NCBI GenBank assembly: GCA_903875225.1
Contig: CAIQVJ010000135.1
Coordinates: 62,001-126,000 of the forward strand
Direction of reading: 5' to 3'
DNA: 64,000 nt
Source: an uncultured Pseudomonadota bacterium
GTDB taxonomy: Bacteria; Myxococcota_A; UBA796; SXON01
Positions 1 through 9,529 of the stretch are shown here, piece after piece (the stretch's first letter is position 1; each line of letters starts with the position of its first letter). The notes beneath the pieces are model-generated. The model made no database searches, was not told the DNA's origin, and saw nothing but the letters and a program-made list of their open reading frames with translations. The position numbers and the translations under genes are program-made.

Positions 1-2
1 CC

Positions 3-296
3 GGAAACTACCACGGCACGGACTGCACGGACCTCGAACCCTGCCTGCTCATCGACCTCGATCTGGACAAGGGGTTCACCTTCGCGCAGAAGTCGTGCGC
101 CGAGCAGAACGCGCTGGGCTGCTACCTCAAGGGCTTCGCGTACGAGAACGGGCTCGGCACGACGCAGAGCCACCTCACCGCCGTCGCCGTCTGGCGTCAG
201 AACTGCAAGAAGCGCGCAGACGGCCACTCCTGCGTGGAGATGGGGATGGACCCGCCCATGCCCAGGCTGCCGAAGGAAAAGAAGCCCGGGAAATAG
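3..296 (+). CDS. Cys-rich Sel1-like repeat protein, C-terminal part
   Basis: The window opens inside this gene. An open frame runs from base 3 with no start in view and ends at TAG 294-296, giving the last 97 residues. Cysteines recur in pairs at regular spacing inside short helical-looking units, for example 'SCAEQNALGCYLKGFAYE' followed by a 'C..RADGHSC' unit. That spacing with Ala/Gly and Tyr positions is typical of disulphide-bonded Sel1/Hcp-like repeats in exported proteins. The tail is basic and Pro-rich. Nothing shows a specific function. An open frame at 95-301 in another phase is a shadow. Confidence 0.6.
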   Translation, partial: GNYHGTDCTDLEPCLLIDLDLDKGFTFAQKSCAEQNALGCYLKGFAYENGLGTTQSHLTAVAVWRQNCKKRADGHSCVEMGMDPPMPRLPKEKKPGK

Positions 297-335
297 CATG
301 ACGGGGCGGTCGGTCCTGAATTCTTCCCTACCCGC

Positions 336-1010
336 TCAAATCTTCTTCCGGTTCGCCCAGACGGCCATGCCGCCCAACACCAGCCAGCCGGCACCCCAGG
401 CCATGGCCGGCACCCCCGTGAGACCTGCAAGCATCGAAGCGTCCGTGACCGCCCCGTCGGGCGCCCCGAACACGTCCGCCCGGATGTCTCCGAAGGCATA
501 GAGCACGCTGTACACGCCGTAGAGCCGTACCACCGACGCCGCAACCCAGGGACTCGCCCGCACGCCGGCCCAGGTCAGGAACGTGCCCCAGATCAGCGTC
601 CAGACGAACCCGAACGAGATCCACGGCATCCAGACGACGGCGACCGCGAGGCTCATGAGCCCCAGGCTCGCACACACGGCGCGGCTCCGGGTGACCAACC
701 GCAACAGCCCGATCCCGAACAACAGGGAACCAAGGTATCCAGCGTTGAGGATCAGGAACCGGATCCCCCCTTCGCTCAGGGTCTCCCCGCCCTCGTCGAG
801 CCCGAGGCGCAGCTGCAGTACGTGGCCGCCGGTGAGGAGGGTCATCAACGCGTGGCTCGCCTCGTGGGCGAAGACCACCGCGACAGAGAGCGGCCAGAGC
901 GCCGGGGATCCCCACAGCCAGACGATCGCACCGAACGCCGCCGCGAGCGCCACGCGACCCCGGGTGCGCGGCTCCAGCACCGCCCGGCGCGGGCGATCCG
1001 GCACGCTCAC
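336..1010 (-). CDS. M50B-like membrane metallopeptidase
   Basis: A polytopic membrane protein of 224 residues with the zinc-protease motif HEASH at residues 49-53 inside a hydrophobic helix. This is the arrangement seen in the peptidase M50B-like family (site-2-protease relatives). About five further hydrophobic segments follow, and the C-terminus is basic (ANRKKI). I chose the GTG at 1008-1010 because it overlaps the stop of the upstream aminopeptidase by 4 bp (GTGA), like its neighbours; an upstream ATG at 1052 is also in frame. Substrate unknown. Position directly after SppA and an M1 aminopeptidase suggests a small membrane/periplasmic proteolysis operon (inference). Confidence 0.75.
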   Translation of the reverse strand: MSVPDRPRRAVLEPRTRGRVALAAAFGAIVWLWGSPALWPLSVAVVFAHEASHALMTLLTGGHVLQLRLGLDEGGETLSEGGIRFLILNAGYLGSLLFGIGLLRLVTRSRAVCASLGLMSLAVAVVWMPWISFGFVWTLIWGTFLTWAGVRASPWVAASVVRLYGVYSVLYAFGDIRADVFGAPDGAVTDASMLAGLTGVPAMAWGAGWLVLGGMAVWANRKKI

Positions 1011-2833
1011 CGGCGACGGCGCCACAGACCCACGCCGGCGCCCAGCACCCACATCCCGCCGAGCGCGCCGCTGCCAGCACTGTCACAGCCGCAGTCCGCC
1101 CCGCCCGGATCGCTCCCCGGCCGGTCGGGAGCCCCGGTGTCGATGGACGCGGTGTCCTGCAACGACGCCACGCACGCAGCCGTCGCGGTGCTGTCCAGGG
1201 CCCTCCGGTCCCTCGTCAACAGCCAGAGATCCGGGTCCAGTTCGACCTCGGACACGGCGTCGGCGGCGGAAAGCAGGGCGCACACCGAGCCTGCGGAGAG
1301 CGTGACCTTCGTGTCGAACGCCCTGCCATCTGCCTGGAACACCCGCAGGGGGACAGGCAGCGGCATCTCGGTATCGCCCTCGATGGCCACGACCACCCCG
1401 CCGTCCACGGCCTCGTAGCCGAACGACAAGGTGGGCTCGCCGGTGCCATACACATACCCGTCGAAGAACCAGGAGAGATCCGTACCCGTGCTTTCCTCGA
1501 AGCTCTGCTCGAACTCCGAGGTGCTCGCGTTGGCGTAGCCATACTGCTCGGTGTACCGCTGCAGTGCGAGGAAGAACGCGTCGTCGCCCACCAGGCCTCG
1601 CAACATGTGTACGACCCAGGAGCCCTTCTCGTAGACCGTGACGCCGAACAGGCTCCCCGGGTCATACAGCGGCGGATCGCCTTCCCCGTCCCGGCCCTGG
1701 TAGTAGGTGTCGCGTTGCCAGTCGAGGTACGCGGTGAGCCCCTCCTGGCCGTAGCTCCGCTCGTACCAGAGCGCCTCGGTGTAGCTCGCGAACCCCTCGT
1801 TGAGCCAGATGTCCCGCCAGTCAGCGAGCGTCACGTCGTCGCCGAACCAGTGGTGCGCAAGCTCGTGGACGTTCACAAGCTCGGCGTTCTCCCCCACGTA
1901 CACGTCCCCGAAGCTCGTGCACGTGGTGTTCTCCATCGCGCCGCCGAACGGCACGACGGCGTTTCCATAACGCTCCCAGGGGTAGGCCCCGTACGCCTCC
2001 GACAGGAAGGTGATCATGTCCGGCGTGTTCCCGAACGCGTCGTCGATCGCAGCCTCGAGCACGGGGTTCGCCCAGATCGTGACGGGAATGTCGCCACCAA
2101 GCTCGAACACCTCGTAGTCGGACACGTGCAGCACCGCGAGGTAGGTCGCGAGCGGCTGGTCAAGCGAAAAGCGCCAGGTGTCGAAGGTGCGCCCGTCGGA
2201 CTCGGGGGCGCCCGGCTCGACGCACTGCCCGGCGCCCGGGTCGTAGCACTCCTGCGTTCCGTTGGCCGCGACCACGAGGCCCTGAGGTGCCTCGATCTCC
2301 CAGGCCCAGAGCGCCTTGTCCCAGGGCTCGTCGTAGACGGGCATCCAGGTGCGAGCCATGTCGGGTTCGTCCACCGACCATGTGATGCCAGGGTCGAACC
2401 GGATCCCGAAGTCGGGAGAGGACCCCTCGTGCACCCAGTCGATCACGACGGTGGTGTCAGGCCCCGCCGGGGTGACGTGCCAGACCCCGTCGCCGGCGAC
2501 GGGTTCGACCACCACGCTGTCGACGGTCACGGTCCCGAGCCCCCCGCCGGTGTAGTGGAAGATGAGGTCGCCCTCGGGCATGTCCGGGCGGCGGCTCGCC
2601 GTGATGGTCATCCGGCCCGTCACGATCTCGTGGTCGGGGTCGATCCGCACGTGGGCGACGTACTGGCCGATGTCCCAGGAGCTGGACGCCTCGGGGGCGG
2701 AGGGCGGGGGCGGGCCGGATGCGCCGCCGAGGTGCAGATCGTGGAAGGCGTCGCGATGCGGGTACGTCTGTTCGAGATGCTCGGGGTCGGGCAACGCCGC
2801 CGAGGCCATCCCGGCGAGCACCACGAGCGTCAA
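1007..2833 (-). CDS. M1 family zinc aminopeptidase with MYXO-CTERM-like tail
   Basis: An exported 608-residue metallopeptidase. It has the M1 exopeptidase motif GAMEN (about residue 299), the zinc site HELAHHWFGDD (about 320) and the distal zinc ligand in NEGFASY, in the usual order after a beta-sandwich N-terminal domain. The N-terminus is a short hydrophobic signal. The C-terminus is a Cys-rich spacer, a hydrophobic helix (LGGMWVLGAGVGLW) and RRRR, a MYXO-CTERM-like sorting tail implying surface anchoring. The start is TTG at 2831-2833, which overlaps the SppA stop (TTGA), with a GGGAG box about 8 nt upstream. It probably trims peptides at the cell surface. Confidence 0.9.
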   Translation of the reverse strand: MTLVVLAGMASAALPDPEHLEQTYPHRDAFHDLHLGGASGPPPPSAPEASSSWDIGQYVAHVRIDPDHEIVTGRMTITASRRPDMPEGDLIFHYTGGGLGTVTVDSVVVEPVAGDGVWHVTPAGPDTTVVIDWVHEGSSPDFGIRFDPGITWSVDEPDMARTWMPVYDEPWDKALWAWEIEAPQGLVVAANGTQECYDPGAGQCVEPGAPESDGRTFDTWRFSLDQPLATYLAVLHVSDYEVFELGGDIPVTIWANPVLEAAIDDAFGNTPDMITFLSEAYGAYPWERYGNAVVPFGGAMENTTCTSFGDVYVGENAELVNVHELAHHWFGDDVTLADWRDIWLNEGFASYTEALWYERSYGQEGLTAYLDWQRDTYYQGRDGEGDPPLYDPGSLFGVTVYEKGSWVVHMLRGLVGDDAFFLALQRYTEQYGYANASTSEFEQSFEESTGTDLSWFFDGYVYGTGEPTLSFGYEAVDGGVVVAIEGDTEMPLPVPLRVFQADGRAFDTKVTLSAGSVCALLSAADAVSEVELDPDLWLLTRDRRALDSTATAACVASLQDTASIDTGAPDRPGSDPGGADCGCDSAGSGALGGMWVLGAGVGLWRRRR

Positions 2834-4470
2834 GGCTCGGACTCCCAGGGCGCCCAGGCCAGGGCCTGCCCCGAGGCGAGGGCGCGGGACAGCCCCTCGA
2901 CCGCCTCCAGCTCATCCGACACGCGCGAGAGGAGCGTCGGGCTGGCCGTGAGCAGCAGGCGTCGGACCAGTCGCGTCAGGAGCGGCACGCGCGGCAGGAT
3001 CCGGGCGTCCATCCTACGGACCGCCGGCGAGGCCGTGAGCACGCGGACGCGCGCGACAGCGTCCTCCACGCTCCCGATCCGGTCCACGAGACCCCGTTCA
3101 AGTGCCGCGGCGCCGGTCCAGACCCGCCCCCGGGCGTGGACCTCCACGGAGTCGAACGGGGCGCGTCGCCCCGCCGACACGCGGGAGACGAAGGTCTGGT
3201 AGAAGCGGTCGAGGCTGGCACGGAAGCGCTCGCGCTGCGCAGGCGAGAACGGGCGCAGGAGGCTGTACATGTCGGCGGTCTCGCGCTCGGTCACGGTCTC
3301 CGTACTCACACCGAGCTTGTCGAAAAGGCCCCCGATCACCGGCTTTCCCCCGACGACACCGATGGACCCCGTGATCGTTCCCCTCTGCGCGAAGATCTCG
3401 TTGCACGCGACACCGATGTAGTACCCGCCGCTCGCGGCGACGTCTCCGAACGCCGCCACCACCGGCTTCTTCTCGACGAGCCGCCGCACGCACCGCCAGA
3501 TCGCGTCGCTGGCGGTCGCGCTGCCGCCCGGCGACCGGATGGCGAGCACCACACCGACCACGCGGTCGTCGTCGCGCAGCGTCTCCAGGGCCCGGCACAC
3601 CGGACCGGAAGCGATCGCGGGCGCGCCTGCCCCCTCTCCGTCCAGCACGTTGCCGACCAGGTGCAGGACCACGACCCGGGGGCGGCCTTCGATGTAGCTC
3701 TCGACCCACCGCCGCCAGCGTGTGATCCGCGCCCACCTGCGAAAAGCCACCCGGGGCGCCTCGCCGTAGAGCTCATCGAGCTGGCCTTCGACCTGATCCC
3801 GGTAGAGGATCGCGTCTACGAAGCCAGCCTCCAGCGCCTCCTCGCCAGACAGTGGAGCCCGGGCCAGTCCGGCCTGCACCGCCTCCACGGTCATCCTCCG
3901 CCCGGCGGCGACGGTCGCGTCGAGCTCCGCCTGCAGGTCCGACACGAGCGCGGCGGTGGCCTCCCGGTTCGCCGGGCTGGCGAATGCTCGCGTGAACGTC
4001 TCACCGAACGCCTTGTAGGTTCCGGCCGCCTCGACGTCGAACCGCAGGCCGAGCCGTTCGAGCAGCCGCCCGCCGAAGGTGAGCGTGGCAGCCACGCCGA
4101 GCGCCGCGACCTCGCCCGTCGGTCGGATCCACACCCGGTCGGCCACCGAGGCGATGTACAGTTCAGCGTTCCCGAAGCGCCCGGCCTCGACGGTGATGAG
4201 CTTCCCCGCCTCGCGCGCCCGGGCGAGCGCGTCGCGGAGCGCCTCGATCGTCGCCCAGCCGCCGCCGAAGTTCCCGTCGAGCACGAGGTGGATGCCTCGG
4301 GCATCGCTCCGGGCGAACGCGAGCACCTCGGCGGGGGTGATCGGGCGCTCACCGAGGTCGAAACGCGCCTCCAACACCGGGCGCCGCCGCTCGATCAGCC
4401 ACTCCCGAAGCCGGGTATACCACCACGCCGGTACGGCGAACAGGCGCATGGACAGCGGAAAGGAGGGCAC
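2830..4470 (-). CDS. sppA: Signal peptide peptidase SppA, 67K-type (S49)
   Basis: A 546-residue membrane-associated serine protease that degrades cleaved signal peptides. The tandem S49 layout is visible. The N-terminal half carries the lysine candidate in TYKAFGETFTRAF (about residue 152). The C-terminal half carries the nucleophile motif ASGGYYIGVACNEI (about residue 345) followed by GTITGSIGVV. Length fits the long, double-domain class. GTG at 4468-4470 is taken as start; ATG at 4449 (MRLFAVPAWW) is an alternative. It is first in an overlapping run with the aminopeptidase and the M50 protein. Confidence 0.93.
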   Translation of the reverse strand: MPSFPLSMRLFAVPAWWYTRLREWLIERRRPVLEARFDLGERPITPAEVLAFARSDARGIHLVLDGNFGGGWATIEALRDALARAREAGKLITVEAGRFGNAELYIASVADRVWIRPTGEVAALGVAATLTFGGRLLERLGLRFDVEAAGTYKAFGETFTRAFASPANREATAALVSDLQAELDATVAAGRRMTVEAVQAGLARAPLSGEEALEAGFVDAILYRDQVEGQLDELYGEAPRVAFRRWARITRWRRWVESYIEGRPRVVVLHLVGNVLDGEGAGAPAIASGPVCRALETLRDDDRVVGVVLAIRSPGGSATASDAIWRCVRRLVEKKPVVAAFGDVAASGGYYIGVACNEIFAQRGTITGSIGVVGGKPVIGGLFDKLGVSTETVTERETADMYSLLRPFSPAQRERFRASLDRFYQTFVSRVSAGRRAPFDSVEVHARGRVWTGAAALERGLVDRIGSVEDAVARVRVLTASPAVRRMDARILPRVPLLTRLVRRLLLTASPTLLSRVSDELEAVEGLSRALASGQALAWAPWESEP

Positions 4471-4510
4471 GTCCCGAGGCTATCAAGAAACACCGCGATA
4501 AGCGGCGCAC

Positions 4511-5524
4511 ATGCTCACCCCCGTTGCCCTGCATCCCCAGTTCGAAGAGGGCACCACCCTCGACCGGTTCCTCCTCGAGACGCTGCGCGACCACCCCGAG
4601 GCCACCGGGCAGTTCGTCACGCTCATCAACCAGGTCACGCTCGCGGCCAAGCTCGTGAGCGCCCGCGTGAATCGTGCAGGCCTCGCCGGGATGTTCGGCG
4701 CGACGGGCACCATGAACATCCAGGGCGAGTACGTCCAGAAGATGGATGTGTATGCCAACGAGACGTTCAAGCGCGCCCTGGAGCATGCCGGGGTCGTGTG
4801 CATGATCGTGAGCGAGGAGGAGGAGGAGATCATCGGCATCCCCGCGCCGTTCACCCCGGGAAACTATGTATTTGCGATGGATCCCCTCGACGGATCCTCC
4901 AACATCGACACCAACGCGAGCATCGGCACGATCTTCGCGGTGTTCCGGCGCAAGAGCGCGTCCGGGCAGGGAGAGCCGGGCGACGTGCTGCGGTCGGGCC
5001 GGGAGATGGTGGCCGCCGGCTATGTCGTCTATGGGGCAGGCACGGTGCTCGTGCTCTCCACGGGCCAGGGCGTACACGGGTTCACCCTCGATCCCTCGGT
5101 CGGCGAATTCTTCCTCAGCCACCACGACATCCGGCTCTCCCCGGAGACGCGCTCCTACAGCTGCAACGAGGCGTACTCCGGCAGTTGGGACACCCGGCTG
5201 CAGGGTTGGCTCTCGGCCACGAAGGACCCGGCCGCGGGGTGGTCTGCTCGCTACATCGGCAGCCTGGTCGGGGACTTCCACCGCAACCTCGTCAAGGGGG
5301 GCGTGTTCCTGTACCCGCCCTCCAGGAAGAGCCCCTCGGGCAAGCTGCGTTTGCTCTACGAAGCCTTCCCCCTCGCCTTTCTCGTGGAACAGGCCGGCGG
5401 ATCGGCGACCGACGGGCGGGTGAACATCCTCGACCGCACGCTGGGCTCCCTCCACGAACGCACGCCGTTGTACATCGGCAACCGCGACGCAGTCGAAGAG
5501 ATCACCCGGCTGTTGACGACGTGA
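4511..5524 (+). CDS. fbp: Fructose-1,6-bisphosphatase class I
   Basis: A 337-residue cytoplasmic enzyme that hydrolyses fructose-1,6-bisphosphate to fructose-6-phosphate in gluconeogenesis. Diagnostic motifs are present: the acidic metal loop SEEEEEIIG, DPLDGSSNID (about residue 123) and KGGVFLYPPS...GKLRLLYEAFPLAFLVEQAGG near the C-terminus. Length matches the family. It is divergent from sppA across about 40 bp and its stop overlaps the next gene's GTG start. PPDK further along the window acts in the same direction of carbon flow. Confidence 0.95.
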   Translation: MLTPVALHPQFEEGTTLDRFLLETLRDHPEATGQFVTLINQVTLAAKLVSARVNRAGLAGMFGATGTMNIQGEYVQKMDVYANETFKRALEHAGVVCMIVSEEEEEIIGIPAPFTPGNYVFAMDPLDGSSNIDTNASIGTIFAVFRRKSASGQGEPGDVLRSGREMVAAGYVVYGAGTVLVLSTGQGVHGFTLDPSVGEFFLSHHDIRLSPETRSYSCNEAYSGSWDTRLQGWLSATKDPAAGWSARYIGSLVGDFHRNLVKGGVFLYPPSRKSPSGKLRLLYEAFPLAFLVEQAGGSATDGRVNILDRTLGSLHERTPLYIGNRDAVEEITRLLTT

Positions 5525-6537
5525 GCGACCCGGTCGAGTACGGCCCCGTCGAGCGGGTGCACCAGCTCGCAGACACCGGGCTCGACGTGCACCTGAGCAA
5601 GCAGCGAGCCCGGCTCGGCCCGCTCTCGCTCACTCGCAAGTGGGCCGGGGGGACGCCGCCGGCCCAGAAGCTCGTCCTCGTGCACGGGTTCGCCCAGAAC
5701 CGGTACACCTGGCACGGCACGGGCCGCAGCCCTTCGGCGTGGTTTGCGCACGAGGGGTTCGACGTCTGGAACCTCGAGCTGCGCGGGCACGGACTCTCCC
5801 GGGGCTCGGGCTCGTGCGACCGGTTCGCCGACTACCTCGACGATGCAGCGCGGGTCTCCGACGCGCTCGGTCCCGCGTTCTGGATCGGGCACTCGCTCGG
5901 GGGCGCGGTCGGCTACGCCACCGCCACCCGCTCCCCCCTGGCAGGGATGATCGGCATCGGTGCCCTGTACTCCTTCGCCCAGGCCAACCGCACGCTCAAG
6001 GCGCTGTGCCAGCTCTCCACCTTGCTCGGAAACGCCGGCAGGCTCGGCCAGACCAGCGCGGGGCTCGTCGGGGCCCTGAACGTCCGGATGCGTCTCGCCG
6101 GCCGACTGATCGGGAGACTTTACAGCATCTCGGACATCGCCGGGTATGCGTTCCCGATCTCGGGCTGGGCCCCGGGCAGCGTGGAGCCGGAGCAGCTTGC
6201 CGAGCGGCTGGAGCGTGGCTTCGACTGGACGAGCCTCAACGTGTGGCTGGAGATGGCACGCTGGGGCGCAGGGGGGACATTCGACTACGACCAGGAGTGG
6301 GGGGCGCTCGATGTGCCCCTGCTGGTCGTCGCCGGGGACCTCGATCACCTCATGCTGCCGGACGACGCGCGCGTAGCCTACGATCGGTCGGGCAGCACCG
6401 ACAAGACGTGGATGCTGCTCGACGACTACAGCACGGGCCATCACTGGGGCCACCTCGACATGATCTCCGGCAAGTACGCCCGCCGCTGGGTGTGGGAGCC
6501 CATCGCGAGTTGGATCCGCGCACGGGCACGCGCGTGA
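5521..6537 (+). CDS. Alpha/beta hydrolase
   Basis: A 338-residue alpha/beta-hydrolase-fold protein with oxyanion segment LVHGFAQNRYTWHG, nucleophile elbow GHSLGGA (Ser near residue 124), acid candidate in VVAGDLDHLM and a catalytic His in the STGHHWGHLD stretch. No signal peptide is evident. The GTG start is fixed by the 4-bp GTGA overlap with the fbp stop. The same frame stays open a long way upstream through fbp and sppA, but that is GC-rich shadow. The substrate is likely a lipid-like ester, inferred from the lysophospholipase-like pattern only. Confidence 0.85.
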   Translation: MSDPVEYGPVERVHQLADTGLDVHLSKQRARLGPLSLTRKWAGGTPPAQKLVLVHGFAQNRYTWHGTGRSPSAWFAHEGFDVWNLELRGHGLSRGSGSCDRFADYLDDAARVSDALGPAFWIGHSLGGAVGYATATRSPLAGMIGIGALYSFAQANRTLKALCQLSTLLGNAGRLGQTSAGLVGALNVRMRLAGRLIGRLYSISDIAGYAFPISGWAPGSVEPEQLAERLERGFDWTSLNVWLEMARWGAGGTFDYDQEWGALDVPLLVVAGDLDHLMLPDDARVAYDRSGSTDKTWMLLDDYSTGHHWGHLDMISGKYARRWVWEPIASWIRARARA

Positions 6538-9515
6538 CCCCGGTCGTCCCAGGCGTCGAGTTCCACGAGAAGATCGGGGATGGTGGCATCGCCGAGGTGT
6601 GGAGCGGAAAGTGGTCACCAGGCCGCGGCGAGGTGGTCACGGTCGCCATCAAGGTCCTCCGGGACCCGGGCCGGCCCAACCTCCGCCGACGGTTCCTGCG
6701 CGAAGGGCGGATCCTCCAGCGGCAGAACCACCCCGGACTGGTGCGTTGCCTCGCGATCCTCGACGGCGCGCAGCCCGCGCTCATCCTGCAACTGCTGGAT
6801 GGCGCGAGCCTGGACCGGAGGCTCGCTTCTGGCCCGCTCACCGTCCCCCAGGTCTACTCGCTCGCCATGCGGATGTTGAAGATCCTGATCCACCTCCACG
6901 ACCAGGGGGTTGTGCATCGCGACCTGAAGGCATCGAACATCTGGCTCACTCGCATGGAACCCGAGGGCCCGAGCCTGCAACCGGGCACCAGCGTGGACAT
7001 CGTGTTGATGGACCTCGGCCTGGCCATCGACCCGGCGGATCCCCTCACCTCCACGCTCGGCGAAGTGCTCGGCACACACGCGTACATGGCGCCCGAGCAG
7101 ATCGCGGGGGCCAGGGTGGACGTCCGCGCCGACCTCTACTCGCTGGGGATCACGCTCTACGAAGCGCTCTGCGGTCAACGCCCGTACCAGGCCCGGGGGC
7201 TCGCCGGCTACCTGCAGGCCCACCGCTCCGGCCGGGCCGCGCCGATCGCGGATCGCGTGGCCGAGGTCCACCCGGAGTTCGCGCAGTTCGTCGACCGCCT
7301 GCTCGCCCGGGATCCCGCTGACCGGCCGCAGTCCGCGGCGATCGCCCTCGCACAGCTGATCCTGGCAGGGCCGCTCGTCCGGGCCGAGCCCGTCGTGGTT
7401 CGCACGCTGGCGTCACCACGGGTGACGATTGGCCGGGAAGCCGTGCGCGGGGCGGTGCTCGCCGTACTGCACGGCGGGCCGGACGGTACCGGCGGGGTCG
7501 TGCAGCTGCATGGAGAGCTCGGCTGCGGGCTCGCCGCCGCAGCAGAACAGGCACGGGATCTCGCCGAGGCCGAGGGCGTGGAGCACGTGACCCTGCGCAC
7601 GCGGTCCGGCGCGGGCCCGGAGTGGGCGATCAAGGAGCTCGCCCGATGCCTGGATGGCTGGGCGGGACGCGTTCCCCCGACCCCGTCGGGTGTACGAACC
7701 GCACTGGCGGGCCTCGCCGGGGAGTCCCGCGCGGCCCGTCGTGTGCTCCTCGTCATCGAGGACGTCGCGGACGAAGGGCTCTACGCGTGGATGACGGAGC
7801 TTCGTGGTGCTCTGCCCGAGCTCTCGATCGTCACAACGGGACCTGCCCCGCGTCGCGGCCTGCGCGGCACTCGTGTGGCGCTCCGCGCGCTCACCGAGGA
7901 GGAGACAGGCGAGCTGATCCGGGCGCTGCTCGGCACACCCTCCGAGCCACTCGGGATCGCATCCACGGTCCACACGGCGACAGGCGGCCAACCCGCGCTC
8001 ATCGTGGTGGCGATCCGGCGCATGGCGGCGGCGGGCGCGCTGAGCTGTGTCGGCGCCACAGACGATGGCTCGCCCGCCTGGCAGTGGAACCCCGCGATCC
8101 GTCCCCCCGCAGGGATACGCGCCACGCGCGACCTGCGGAGGCTGCTCGCCCAGCTCCCGGCCCCTGCACAGCGCCTGCTCGCGGCGATCGCCGAGCACCC
8201 TGACCCCGTTGGCCTGGAGGAGGTGGAAGCGGAGGCGGGTGTGGAGGCAGACGCCGTATATGCCCTCGTCCGCGTGGGCCTGGTGTCGCTCGACAACGAC
8301 GACATGGTCTCGCTCCGAAGGCCCGTGCTGGCCGAGGTGATTCGTGGCGGCCGCGTCGCCTCCCCCGCACGCACCCCCGATACCGAGGCGCTCGCCCGTG
8401 TGTGGGAGGAGCTCCCGCAATCCGGCTGGGCCGCGACCCGCGCGCTCGTCGAGCGGGTTCGCGAAACCGAGCCGCCCGGCGCCTCCGAGATCCTCACCCT
8501 GGTGGATGCGGGATCCCTCCTGGTCTGGGGCCGCACCGTTCCCCAGCGGCTCGTGGAGGCCGTCCGGGATCTCGGTGACGGCTACCTCATGGAGCGCGCC
8601 TGGGTGCTCGCCACGATCGGGCTGCGCGTGGGCGACGCGAGTGCCGCCCGCCGTCGGCTGCAGCGGGCGCTCGCCGACGACCCCGACTTTCGAACGCGCA
8701 CGGGTGCTGACTCGGCGCTCGCGCTGGTGGACCTGGAGCTGCGCCTCCACCGCCGGAATGACGCCGGCGTACGCGCGCGGGGCCTGCTGGCCCAGCCCAG
8801 CTTTCCGCGAGAGCACCGCGGCCGCCTGCACCTGCGCCTGGCGCAGCAGCACGCGAGCCACCTCTCGCTGCACGCCGCGACCGAGAGCCTGCGCGAGGCC
8901 AGGGACCTGCTCGGGAGCAGCTCCGAACCGCTGGCAGACCTCACCTGGACCGACATCCTGCTGCGCAGCGGATCGCTGGACGAAGCCGAGCGCCGCCTCA
9001 CGGCTCTCGGTCAGGCCGCGAGTGACGAGACACCCTGGGAGATCCGGGCGAGTCACGCCATGCTCCTCGCCCGGCTGCGTCGAGCCCGCCGGGATCCGGC
9101 GGCGGCGCATGCCGCGCACGTGCGAGCGGAGGAGGACTGCGCCCGGGCCGGCGACGAACCCCTGCGCGCCTACCACGCGGGCATGGCCGCGGCGCTGACA
9201 GGCGACCTGCGTGCGGCCACGGGCCATGCTGCCCTGCTGCAGGCTCCGATCTGCGGCGATCTTCGGGCCGAGTTGCTGTCGGTGTGCGCGCGCAAGGCCC
9301 GGGACGCACGCCTTTACCAGCTCGCCGAGGCGAGCGCCCGGGCATGCGGGGACCGCAGCCTGCTGCTCGGGCTGCTCCACAGCCTGCGCGGCCCCGGTGC
9401 GCGAAGCGAAGCCGCCGATCTCACCAGCGCGGCGCTCAAGGACATATACAGCCCATTACGGGCGCCGTTTCTGGAATTGGCAGAGGTACAATGGGCGCGC
9501 TCGCTCTCGGGATGA
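6534..9515 (+). CDS. Ser/Thr protein kinase with degenerate ATPase and helical-repeat domains
   Basis: A 993-residue kinase. Hanks motifs: glycine loop IGDGGIAEVW (14-23), VAIK with Lys40, HRDLKASN (128-135), DLG in place of DFG (160-162) and the GTHAYMAPEQ activation-segment end. From about residue 300 comes an AAA/STAND-like region whose P-loop reads HGELGCGLAAAA, lacking the Lys-Ser/Thr of Walker A, with a Walker B-like LLVIEDV. The rest is Ala/Leu/Arg-rich helical repeats (TPR-like). This architecture is common in myxobacterial signalling kinases. GTG start overlaps the hydrolase stop (GTGA). No transmembrane segment is seen. Confidence 0.9.
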   Translation: MTPVVPGVEFHEKIGDGGIAEVWSGKWSPGRGEVVTVAIKVLRDPGRPNLRRRFLREGRILQRQNHPGLVRCLAILDGAQPALILQLLDGASLDRRLASGPLTVPQVYSLAMRMLKILIHLHDQGVVHRDLKASNIWLTRMEPEGPSLQPGTSVDIVLMDLGLAIDPADPLTSTLGEVLGTHAYMAPEQIAGARVDVRADLYSLGITLYEALCGQRPYQARGLAGYLQAHRSGRAAPIADRVAEVHPEFAQFVDRLLARDPADRPQSAAIALAQLILAGPLVRAEPVVVRTLASPRVTIGREAVRGAVLAVLHGGPDGTGGVVQLHGELGCGLAAAAEQARDLAEAEGVEHVTLRTRSGAGPEWAIKELARCLDGWAGRVPPTPSGVRTALAGLAGESRAARRVLLVIEDVADEGLYAWMTELRGALPELSIVTTGPAPRRGLRGTRVALRALTEEETGELIRALLGTPSEPLGIASTVHTATGGQPALIVVAIRRMAAAGALSCVGATDDGSPAWQWNPAIRPPAGIRATRDLRRLLAQLPAPAQRLLAAIAEHPDPVGLEEVEAEAGVEADAVYALVRVGLVSLDNDDMVSLRRPVLAEVIRGGRVASPARTPDTEALARVWEELPQSGWAATRALVERVRETEPPGASEILTLVDAGSLLVWGRTVPQRLVEAVRDLGDGYLMERAWVLATIGLRVGDASAARRRLQRALADDPDFRTRTGADSALALVDLELRLHRRNDAGVRARGLLAQPSFPREHRGRLHLRLAQQHASHLSLHAATESLREARDLLGSSSEPLADLTWTDILLRSGSLDEAERRLTALGQAASDETPWEIRASHAMLLARLRRARRDPAAAHAAHVRAEEDCARAGDEPLRAYHAGMAAALTGDLRAATGHAALLQAPICGDLRAELLSVCARKARDARLYQLAEASARACGDRSLLLGLLHSLRGPGARSEAADLTSAALKDIYSPLRAPFLELAEVQWARSLSG

Positions 9516-9529
9516 GATAAGCGGCCGGG

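Noticed and set aside
2719-5520. Upstream 934 codons of the alpha/beta hydrolase frame
   Set aside because: They overlap sppA and fbp; the hydrolase start is fixed by the GTGA overlap at 5521.
7413-9380. 655-codon minus-strand frame opposite the kinase
   Set aside because: Shadow frame; kinase motifs and codon use are on the plus strand.
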